From DASQGA01 sp035535315 (GTDB lineage: Bacteria; Actinomycetota; Thermoleophilia; Gaiellales; Gaiellaceae), in NCBI GenBank assembly GCA_035535315.1, contig DATLQD010000140.1, forward strand, positions 1 to 13,521: a DNA stretch of 13,521 nucleotides. The letters run 5' to 3'. A program made the position numbers and the translations under genes. This document shows, in pieces, positions 6,606-12,291 of the stretch. Positions within the stretch are counted from its first letter, which is position 1. Each line of letters begins with the position of its first letter. Below the pieces are notes generated by a model that was not told the origin of the DNA, did not search any database, and saw nothing but the letters and a program-made list of their open reading frames with translations.

Positions 6606-7399
6606 CCGAGATCAGCGCCAAGCTCGTCAAGGAGCTCCGAGACATGACCGGCGCCGGGATGATGGAATGCAAGCGGGCTCTGGTCGAGACGGGCGGAAAC
6701 GTCGAGGAAGCACAACGACTTCTCCGGGAGAAGGGAATGGCCTCAGCTGGAAAGCGCGCAGGCCGGGAGACGACCGAGGGCAAGGTGCTCGCCGACGTCG
6801 AGGACAGCCGCGGAGCCATGGTCGCCGTCGGATGCGAAACCGAGCCCGTATCGAAGAATGAGGACTTCCTGCGCTACGCCCGACGGGTTCTGGAGGTCGT
6901 CAGCGAGCAGGGGCCCGATGCAGTCGCCGAGCTGGAGGAGGAGCGCCTCGCACTCATCGCTCGGATCGGTGAGAACATCGCCGTTCGCGGGGCGGCGCGG
7001 ATGCAATCCGTGAACGGAGAGGTGCTGGAGGCGTACGTCCACCGGCCTGCCGAGAAGATCGGGGTGCTGCTCCGGCTCGCCGGCGGGGACCGGGACCTGG
7101 CGCGCATGCTTGCCCAGCACATCTCGTTCGCGAACCCGCAGTACGCGTCGCGCGACGAGGTACCCGACGACGCGATCGCCGGCGAGCGCGCGATCTACGA
7201 AAAGCTTCCTGACGTGGTCACGAAGCCCGAGCAAGTGCGGCCGAAGATCGTTGAGGGGATGCTGGGCAAGCGCTTCTTCGCGGAGGTCGTCCTCGCCGAC
7301 CAGCCGTGGATTCACGAGACGTCCATGACCGTGGGGAAGGCCCTCGAGGAGCGAGGCGCTGAGGTCCGCGAGTTCGTGCGCTTCGCCCTGGCAGCGTGA
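6602..7399 (+). CDS. tsf: Elongation factor Ts
   Basis: 265 residues from GTG 6602, overlapping the rpsB stop. The N-terminal UBA-like domain is canonical (KLVKELRDMTGAGMMECKRALVETGGNVEEAQRLLREKG, residues about 8-46), then KRAGRETTEGKV. EF-Ts exchanges GDP for GTP on EF-Tu. The EF-Tu contact loop, normally TDFVA with Asp80/Phe81 in E. coli, reads ETEPVSKNEDF here (6836-6868), so Asp becomes Glu and Phe becomes Pro. The dimerisation/core domain follows (GENIAVRGAARM..., VLLRLAGGDRDLARMLAQHISFANPQY, EVPDDAIAGERAIY), and the C-terminus KIVEGMLGKRFFAEVVLADQPWI...VGKALEERGAEVREFVRFALA is typical. The stop overlaps pyrH by GTGA. Confidence 0.97.
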   Translation: MTEISAKLVKELRDMTGAGMMECKRALVETGGNVEEAQRLLREKGMASAGKRAGRETTEGKVLADVEDSRGAMVAVGCETEPVSKNEDFLRYARRVLEVVSEQGPDAVAELEEERLALIARIGENIAVRGAARMQSVNGEVLEAYVHRPAEKIGVLLRLAGGDRDLARMLAQHISFANPQYASRDEVPDDAIAGERAIYEKLPDVVTKPEQVRPKIVEGMLGKRFFAEVVLADQPWIHETSMTVGKALEERGAEVREFVRFALAA

Positions 7400-8172
7400 G
7401 CGCCCACGCAGAAACCGGCGTCCTCGGAGAGCCCGCCACGGGAGGCGCAGCCTTCGGGCGTATCCTCCTGAAGCTCTCCGGAGAAGCCCTGATGGGGGGC
7501 AGGGACTACGGAATCGACCCGGCGCGGATCAAATCGATCTCGCACGAGGTGAAGCAGGTTCACGACCTTGGGGTCGAAGTCGCGCTCGTCCTCGGCGCCG
7601 GCAACATCTACCGCGGGATCGAGGCAGCGGCAGAAGGCATGGATCGTGCCACCGGCGACTACGCGGGCATGCTCGCGACCCTGCTCAACTGCCTGGCCGT
7701 CCAGGACGCGCTCGAACGGCTCGGGATCCACACACGTGTTCTCTCGGCCATAAACGTGAGCGAGGTGGCAGAGCCATACATCCGGCGGCGAGCCATGCGG
7801 CACCTCGAGAAGAAGCGCGTGGTCATCTTCGCTGCTGGGACGGGCAACCCGTTCTTCACGACCGACACGGCGGCCGCGCTACGCGCGCTCGAGGTGGGCG
7901 CGGAAGCGCTTCTGATGGGGAAGAACGGTGTCGACGGGGTCTACGACGGAGATCCGCAGGTGGATTCGAGCGTGAGCTTCCTCGCCGAGCTCACGCACCG
8001 CGAGGCACTCGAGCGCGGCCTCAAGGTCATGGATACGACCGCTCTCTCGCTCTGCATGGACAATGGCCTTCCGATCTACGTCTTCGGCCTCGACGACGCG
8101 GCGAACATCGAGCGCGTCGCCAGGGGCGAGCGAGTCGGCACGATCATCTCGACCCCCCGGAGGAGCGCATGA
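7396..8172 (+). CDS. pyrH: UMP kinase
   Basis: 258 residues from GTG 7396, overlapping tsf. After an 18-residue extension comes GRILLKLSGEALMGG (P-loop-like start of the amino-acid-kinase fold, Lys26), then VALVLGAGNIYRG and GDYAGMLATLLNCLAVQDALE. AGTGNPFFTTDTAAALRALE and LMGKNGVDGVYDGDP make the nucleotide-binding core, and KVMDTTALSLCMDNGLPIYVF ends the domain. The enzyme phosphorylates UMP to UDP and is usually activated by GTP and inhibited by UTP. The order rpsB-tsf-pyrH-frr is one of the most conserved in bacteria. The stop overlaps the frr start as ATGA. Confidence 0.97.
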   Translation: MSAHAETGVLGEPATGGAAFGRILLKLSGEALMGGRDYGIDPARIKSISHEVKQVHDLGVEVALVLGAGNIYRGIEAAAEGMDRATGDYAGMLATLLNCLAVQDALERLGIHTRVLSAINVSEVAEPYIRRRAMRHLEKKRVVIFAAGTGNPFFTTDTAAALRALEVGAEALLMGKNGVDGVYDGDPQVDSSVSFLAELTHREALERGLKVMDTTALSLCMDNGLPIYVFGLDDAANIERVARGERVGTIISTPRRSA

Positions 8173-8726
8173 TCGACGATCTTCTGAAGGATGCCGACCG
8201 GCGTATGGACAAGTCCGTCGAGGCGGCAGCCCACGAGTTCACGACGGTGCGAACGGGCCGCGCGTCGGCCGGTCTTCTCGATCGCATCGAGATCGACTAC
8301 TACGGGCAGAAGACGCCCCTGAAGCAGCTCGCAACGGTGAACGTCCCCGAACCCCGGCTTCTGACCGTCCAACCCTACGACCCCGGCTCGCTGAAGACGA
8401 TCGAGCGGGCGATCCAGGAGTCGGATCTCGGCCTGACGCCCTCGAACGACGGCAAGGTGATCCGCTTGCCGATCCCGCAGCTCACAGAGGAGCGCCGCAA
8501 GGAGCTCGTCAAGGTCGTCCGACACCTCGCCGAAGAGGGGCGAGTCGCGGTCCGGAACATCCGCCGGGACGTCATGCACGACCTGAAGGAGCTCGTCAAG
8601 GAGGGGGACGTCGGAGACGACGAAGAGCGGCGAGCAGAGGAGCGGGCGCAGAAGCTGACGGACGACCATGTGAAGCGGATCGACGAGCTCCTGAAGCGCA
8701 AGGAAGACGAGATCATGGAGGTTTAG
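8169..8726 (+). CDS. frr: Ribosome recycling factor
   Basis: 185 residues from ATG 8169, with a strong GGAGGAG Shine-Dalgarno sequence at 8159-8165. Domain I helices frame a short beta domain: MDKSVEAAAHEFTTVRTGRASAGLLDRIEIDYYG, TPLKQLATVNVPEPRLLTVQPYD, IERAIQESDLGLTPSNDGKVIRLPIPQLTEERRKELVK, then the C-terminal helix EERAQKLTDDHVKRIDELLKRKEDEIMEV. The conserved RTGRAS and LGLTPSNDG motifs are intact and the length is standard. RRF, with EF-G, splits post-termination ribosomes. Its TAG stop is the first codon of the 10-bp stem described for the following spacer. Confidence 0.97.
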   Translation: MIDDLLKDADRRMDKSVEAAAHEFTTVRTGRASAGLLDRIEIDYYGQKTPLKQLATVNVPEPRLLTVQPYDPGSLKTIERAIQESDLGLTPSNDGKVIRLPIPQLTEERRKELVKVVRHLAEEGRVAVRNIRRDVMHDLKELVKEGDVGDDEERRAEERAQKLTDDHVKRIDELLKRKEDEIMEV

Positions 8727-8814
8727 ATGGTCGATCGACAACTATCACGCCCTCGGATGGCGGCCCGCCCCCGCGGGCATGCCAACTGCCGACCGACCAT
8801 CTAGCCCTCGGGCT
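8724..8814 (+). ncRNA. Structured spacer between frr and uppS (putative cis-regulatory RNA)
   Basis: TAGATGGTCG (8724-8733) and CGACCATCTA (8794-8803) are perfect 10-bp complements that enclose 60 nt. Inside, GCCCGC (8763-8768) and GCGGGC (8773-8778) form a 6-bp stem with a CCCC loop, extended by TGGC/GCCA (8758-8761 with 8781-8784) across a small internal loop. Right after the outer stem, AGCC-CTCG-GGCT (8803-8814) forms a tetraloop hairpin. GGCTC (8811-8815) can alternatively pair with GAGCC (8831-8835) just past the uppS ATG. There is no T-run, so a plain intrinsic terminator is unlikely. No known class is recognised. Confidence 0.5.
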
Positions 8815-8828
8815 CCTTCCCGCCGGCG

Positions 8829-9578
8829 ATGAGCCTCCTGACCAAGCTGCGGACGCTGCGGAGCCTGAAGCCGCTCCGCGAAGGCGATCTTCCCGAGGTC
8901 GCGCGCTCGATCGCGATCATCATGGACGGAAACGGTCGCTGGGCCCGCAGGCGGCACTTGCCCGTGGCCGCCGGGCATCGTGCCGGGACGCGGGCGCTGC
9001 GGAGGACCGTCGAGGCTTCAATTGACCTCGGCATCGAGTCCCTCTGCGTCTACGCGTTCTCGACCGAGAACTGGTCGCGTCCGCCGGCCGAGGTCGAGTC
9101 ACTCATGGAGATCTTCATCGAGACGATCGAGCGCGAGCTCCCCGACCTCGTGGAGCAGGGCGTCCGGGTGCGGTTCATCGGCCGGCGCGACCGGGCCACG
9201 CCCGCCCTCCGTCGGAAGATGGCCGAGCTCGAGGACGACACGCTCTCGAACGACCGTCTGAGCCTCTGGATCGCCTTCGACTATGGCGGTCGGGACGAGG
9301 TCGTCGAGGCGACGCGACGGCTCGTCGAGGACGGAGTCGACTCGAGGGACGTGGACGAGAACGCCATCGCATCACGGCTCTACGCCCCCGAGATGCCCGA
9401 GCCCGACCTCCTCATCCGAACGTCCGGGGAGCTACGCGTCTCGAACTTCCTCCTCTGGCAGCTCGCCTATACGGAGCTCGTGTTCGTGGAGACGCTCTGG
9501 CCGGACTTCGGCGAGCGCCACCTGCGGCAGGCGCTCGGAGAGTACGCCGGTCGTCGCCGGCGCTTCGGCGGCAGGTAG
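8829..9578 (+). CDS. uppS: Undecaprenyl (isoprenyl) diphosphate synthase, cis-prenyltransferase
   Basis: 249 residues from ATG 8829. The cis-prenyltransferase motifs are all present: SIAIIMDGNGRWARRR with catalytic Asp33, GHRAGTRALRRTVEA, YAFSTENWSRPPAEVESLM, RVRFIGRRD, WIAFDYGGRDEVVEA and the terminal PDLLIRTSGELRVSNFLLWQLAYTELVF with the RxSxxRxSxF residues. It condenses IPP onto a short allylic diphosphate to build the C50-C55 carrier lipid for peptidoglycan. Actinobacteria often have several cis-prenyltransferases of different chain length, so the product length is uncertain. No Shine-Dalgarno sequence is visible, and the ATG may sit in a hairpin loop of the upstream spacer. Confidence 0.95.
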   Translation: MSLLTKLRTLRSLKPLREGDLPEVARSIAIIMDGNGRWARRRHLPVAAGHRAGTRALRRTVEASIDLGIESLCVYAFSTENWSRPPAEVESLMEIFIETIERELPDLVEQGVRVRFIGRRDRATPALRRKMAELEDDTLSNDRLSLWIAFDYGGRDEVVEATRRLVEDGVDSRDVDENAIASRLYAPEMPEPDLLIRTSGELRVSNFLLWQLAYTELVFVETLWPDFGERHLRQALGEYAGRRRRFGGR

Positions 9579-9582
9579 AGCA

Positions 9583-9731
9583 GTCAGCATGAGCGTCCCT
9601 CGCCTCCGCCTTACTCCAGTAGGGGAAACGATGTTTCCCCAACGAGCCCCCTTCTTTGACCGGGTGGAGGAACCTCCCGGTTCCCCCACACCCCTTCCAG
9701 ACGCTCATAGGCCAACGGCTGACCTATGAGC
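9583..9731 (+). ncRNA. Putative riboswitch-like RNA upstream of cdsA, with start-codon sequestering alternative
   Basis: Long-range stem: GTCAGC (9583-9588) with GCTGAC (9718-9723), continued by ATGAGCGTC (9589-9597) with GACGCTCAT (9700-9708). That is 15 Watson-Crick pairs with a 9-nt bulge (9709-9717). It encloses hairpin A, GGGGAAAC/GTTTCCCC (9622-9629, 9633-9640, loop GAT), and hairpin B, ACCGGG/CCCGGT (9659-9664, 9676-9681). Alternative: GCTCATAGG (9703-9711) pairs perfectly with CCTATGAGC (9723-9731), hiding the cdsA ATG (9726-9728) and destroying the long-range stem. The small ORF through the region has about 54% GC at third positions, well below neighbouring genes, which favours RNA structure over coding. 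The class is unknown and the function is inferred. Confidence 0.6.
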
Positions 9732-10517
9732 TCGTTTGTCTCGCGAGCCGTCGTTGCGCTGACGGGCTTGCCCCTCGTCCTCGGCGCGGCCTACCTGGGC
9801 GGCTGGTTTCTCTTCGCGATCGCAGCCTGCGCCGCGCTCGTCGCGCTGCACGAGCTCTACCGGCTCGCCCGGCCTCTCCGCCCGCTCGTCCTGGCCGGCT
9901 ACGCCGGAGCGGTGACTGCACTCGCCGGAGCCGAGCTGGGCGGCGGCGAGTGGATGCTTGCAGGGTTCCTCGTCACCTTCCCGCTCGCGTTCGTCTTCGC
10001 GGCGATCGCGGAGACGAGGCAGTCCGCGACCGTCGCGGTTGCGACGACGGTGCTCGGTGCGGCCTGGGTGGGATTCGGGCTCGGCCACCTGGTCCTGATC
10101 AGGGAGCTCGACGAGGTCGGGGTCGAGGCGATCCTGACCGTGCTCGTGACCGTCTTCGCGATTGACACGTTCGCCTACGCAGGCGGACGGCTCGCAGGCA
10201 GGCACCGAATGACGCCCGTGATGTCGCCGAACAAGACCTGGGAGGGCTTCGTCTTCGGCGCGGTAGCAGGCATCCTGGCAGCGTTCTTCGCCCTCTACTC
10301 GAGCGAGGTCTACGGGAGCTGGCGCGGCCTCGTCCTGGGCGCCGCACTGGTCGCGGCATCCACGGTGGGCGACCTCTTCGAGTCGCTCGTCAAGCGCGAC
10401 CTCGGGGCGAAGGACACGGGCCGCCTCCTGCGCGAGCACGGAGGTGTTCTCGACCGCGTCGACAGCCTCCTTTTCGCCGCACCCGCCGCGTACTACGTAC
10501 TCGTCGCCCTTGGCTAG
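9726..10517 (+). CDS. cdsA: Phosphatidate cytidylyltransferase (CDP-diacylglycerol synthase)
   Basis: 263 residues from ATG 9726, with about eight hydrophobic segments. The cytoplasmic/membrane catalytic block near the C-terminus, SLVKRDLGAKDTGRLLREHGGVLDRVDS, matches the CdsA signature (S-x-x-KR-x4-KD-x-G...HGG-x-x-DR-x-D). Upstream are FAIDTFAYAGGRLAGRHRMTPVMSPNKTWEG and STVGDLFES. The residue normally Pro or Gly two before HGG is Arg here, giving REHGG. The enzyme makes CDP-diacylglycerol from phosphatidate and CTP, the precursor of phosphatidylglycerol, cardiolipin and phosphatidylinositol. There is no Shine-Dalgarno sequence; the start codon lies in the sequestering hairpin of the preceding RNA. 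Its stop overlaps the convergent methyltransferase stop over CTAG (10514-10517). Confidence 0.95.
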   Translation: MSSFVSRAVVALTGLPLVLGAAYLGGWFLFAIAACAALVALHELYRLARPLRPLVLAGYAGAVTALAGAELGGGEWMLAGFLVTFPLAFVFAAIAETRQSATVAVATTVLGAAWVGFGLGHLVLIRELDEVGVEAILTVLVTVFAIDTFAYAGGRLAGRHRMTPVMSPNKTWEGFVFGAVAGILAAFFALYSSEVYGSWRGLVLGAALVAASTVGDLFESLVKRDLGAKDTGRLLREHGGVLDRVDSLLFAAPAAYYVLVALG

Positions 10518-11146
10518 ACCTCGAGCGGCTCCCCGACCCAGCGGAACCCGAGCGCGCGAATGGCGCCGGCGTCGATGAGGGTCTCCTCGAGCGCCTCACT
10601 CGCCACTCCGCCGAGCGTCCGGTGGAGGTAGGGGGTCCGCTCGAATCGAAGCTCGCGAAAACATCGACTCAGGCTCGTCCGCATCGCCTCTCCCGTGTGG
10701 AGGCCACGGTGCTCATCCTCCCAGGCTGCGAGCGCATCGTCGAGAGAGCGAGGCACGTCGTCGAGCCGCCCGGCAGCCTGGAGGGCGAGCTCCTGGCCGA
10801 CGTACCAGTCGGCGGTGTCCGGATCCATCCGCTCCCAAGCAAAGTCGACGAGGATCAGGCGCCCGGCGGGTCGCACGAGGCTCTGAATGCGCCCGACCGC
10901 GGCATCGAGATCGTGGATGTGGTGAAGCGAGCGGCTTGCGACGACGGCATGGAACGCACCGGACTCGTCAAGCTGCTCCAGGGTCGTCTGCCTGAAGATC
11001 GGTCCCTCCGGAGCCTCGGGGTCGATCGCGAGCACGTCGTATCCCGCTTCGGAGATCTCGAGAGCGAGCTCGCCGGCACCACACCCGATCTCGAGCACGC
11101 GAGCCGGCGAAGGCGGAAGCTCCCCGAGCACGAAGGCGTCGTCCAT
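10514..11146 (-). CDS. Class I SAM-dependent methyltransferase, substrate unknown
   Basis: 210 residues from ATG 11146. Rossmann motif I is VLEIGCGAGELALEI (residues 17-31), the acidic ribose-binding residue follows in LAIDPEAPEG (Asp42), and motif IV-like sequence is HAVVASRSLHHIHDLDAAVGRIQSLVRPAGRLILVDFAWERMD. This is the Methyltransf_11/25 type. The C-terminal half (ADWYVGQELALQAAGRLDDV..., WEDEHRGLHTGEAMRTSLSRCF) probably forms the acceptor site, but I cannot name the substrate. The gene is inverted inside the otherwise conserved cdsA-dxr-rseP order, which points to a lineage-specific insertion. It diverges from dxr with 50 nt between start codons and ends in CTAG shared with cdsA. Confidence 0.9.
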   Translation of the reverse strand: MDDAFVLGELPPSPARVLEIGCGAGELALEISEAGYDVLAIDPEAPEGPIFRQTTLEQLDESGAFHAVVASRSLHHIHDLDAAVGRIQSLVRPAGRLILVDFAWERMDPDTADWYVGQELALQAAGRLDDVPRSLDDALAAWEDEHRGLHTGEAMRTSLSRCFRELRFERTPYLHRTLGGVASEALEETLIDAGAIRALGFRWVGEPLEV

Positions 11147-11184
11147 GGCCCGTATCGTGGCACTGGAGGCACAACCCGCGTCTC

Positions 11185-11190
11185 TACACT
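11185..11190 (+). promoter_or_regulatory. Candidate -10 element (TACACT) for dxr, leaderless spacing
   Basis: TACACT ends 6 nt before the dxr ATG at 11197, the same geometry as TATACT before the DUF167 gene. There is no Shine-Dalgarno sequence before dxr, so a leaderless transcript is plausible. A promoter is expected here because the preceding gene is on the other strand. No convincing -35 is seen. Confidence 0.45.
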
Positions 11191-11196
11191 GGCTGC

Positions 11197-12291
11197 ATGA
11201 AGCGCGTCGCCCTACTCGGGGCCACTGGGTCGATCGGCACGCAGGCACTCGAGGTCGTCGGCGCCCACCCCGAGCTCGAGCTCTGTGCCGTGGCCGTGGG
11301 CTCGCAGGCGGACGAAGCGCGGCGGATCGCAAGCGAGCACGGCGTCCGGCACGTGTCGATCGGCGGCGACCCGCCCCTGGACGAGCTCGTCAGGGCCAGC
11401 AAGCCCGACGTCGTACTGAACGCCGTCATGGGATTCGCCGGGCTCCCGGCGACGCTGGAGGCGCTCGAGCGCGGTATCGACCTCGCCTTGGCCAACAAGG
11501 AGAGTCTCGTCGCGGCCGGGTCGCTCGCGCTCGCCGCCAAGGAGCGGGGAGGAGGACGGATCCTGCCCGTCGACAGCGAGCACTCGGCCGCATTCCAGTG
11601 CCTCGAAGGTCGGGCCGGGGAAACGATCCACTCACTCGTTCTCACCGCCTCGGGGGGCCCCTTTCGGGGGCGTAGTCGAAGCGAGCTCGCTGACGTCACG
11701 CCGGCCGAAGCGCTTGCGCACCCGACCTGGAACATGGGCCCAAAGATCACCGTCGACTCGGCGACGCTCATGAACAAGGGCCTGGAGCTGATCGAGGCGC
11801 ATTTTCTTTTCGGCGTCGAGTTCGGTCGGATCGAGGTCGTCGTCCACCCGACCTCCGTCGTGCACGCCCTCGTCCGTTTCCGCGACGGGGCCTCGCTGGC
11901 CCATCTGGGCTACCCGGACATGCGCGTCCCGATCTCGTATGCGCTGACGTACCCGGAGCGAGCGGCGACCCCGGTCGAGCCATTCGACCTCGCGTCCGGC
12001 CTCATCCTCGAGTTCTCTGCGCCCGACGAGGACGCGTTTCCGTGCCTCGGGCTTGCGCGGGCGGCGGGGGAGGAGGGCGGCACCGCTCCCTGCGTTCTGA
12101 ACGCCGCCAACGAAGTCGCGGTGGCTTCCTTCCTGGACGGCCAGCTTTCCTTCCTTGGCATCCCGGACGTGGTCGAGCGAACGCTCTCGACTGTTGAGAC
12201 CGGACCGGCCGAGACGCTCGCCGAACTCGTGGCGATCGACGCCGAAGCCCGCCGCGTCGCGAGCGCGTTGACCCGGGAGCTCGTCCACTGA
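11197..12291 (+). CDS. dxr: 1-deoxy-D-xylulose 5-phosphate reductoisomerase
   Basis: 364 residues from ATG 11197, somewhat shorter than the usual 380-400. The NADPH-binding motif LLGATGSIGTQALEVV (residues 6-21) opens the protein. LALANKESLVAAG, ILPVDSEHSAAFQCL (metal ligands Asp126 and Glu128), LTASGGPFRG, HPTWNMGPKITVDSATLMNKGLELIEA (third ligand Glu197) and HPTSVVHALVRFRDG are all present, so the active site is complete. Dxr commits DXP to the MEP pathway, which feeds IPP to UppS upstream. The tail (ASFLDGQLSFLGIPDVVERTL) matches the family C-terminal domain. Its TGA overlaps the probable rseP start as CTGA. Confidence 0.96.
   Translation: MKRVALLGATGSIGTQALEVVGAHPELELCAVAVGSQADEARRIASEHGVRHVSIGGDPPLDELVRASKPDVVLNAVMGFAGLPATLEALERGIDLALANKESLVAAGSLALAAKERGGGRILPVDSEHSAAFQCLEGRAGETIHSLVLTASGGPFRGRSRSELADVTPAEALAHPTWNMGPKITVDSATLMNKGLELIEAHFLFGVEFGRIEVVVHPTSVVHALVRFRDGASLAHLGYPDMRVPISYALTYPERAATPVEPFDLASGLILEFSAPDEDAFPCLGLARAAGEEGGTAPCVLNAANEVAVASFLDGQLSFLGIPDVVERTLSTVETGPAETLAELVAIDAEARRVASALTRELVH

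Noticed and set aside
8727..8804. 25-codon Arg-rich ORF starting one base after the frr stop
   Set aside because: It uses rare codons (CGA, CTA, TCA), has no Shine-Dalgarno sequence, and both ends coincide with the 10-bp stem. Structure explains it better than coding.
8063..9025. Plus-strand open frame of 320 codons across pyrH, frr and uppS
   Set aside because: It runs in another frame through three well-identified genes, is Arg/Pro-rich, and crosses the structured spacer.
9589..9729. 46-codon ORF in the uppS-cdsA spacer, ATG 9589 to TGA 9727-9729, overlapping cdsA by ATGA
   Set aside because: The operon-like position is tempting, but third-position GC is about 54% while neighbours are far higher. 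It has many rare codons and Pro-rich low-complexity content, and every part coincides with RNA stems. Kept only as a possible leader peptide.
11632..12288. Long minus-strand open frame opposite dxr
   Set aside because: No recognisable domains; a shadow of the complete dxr coding sequence.
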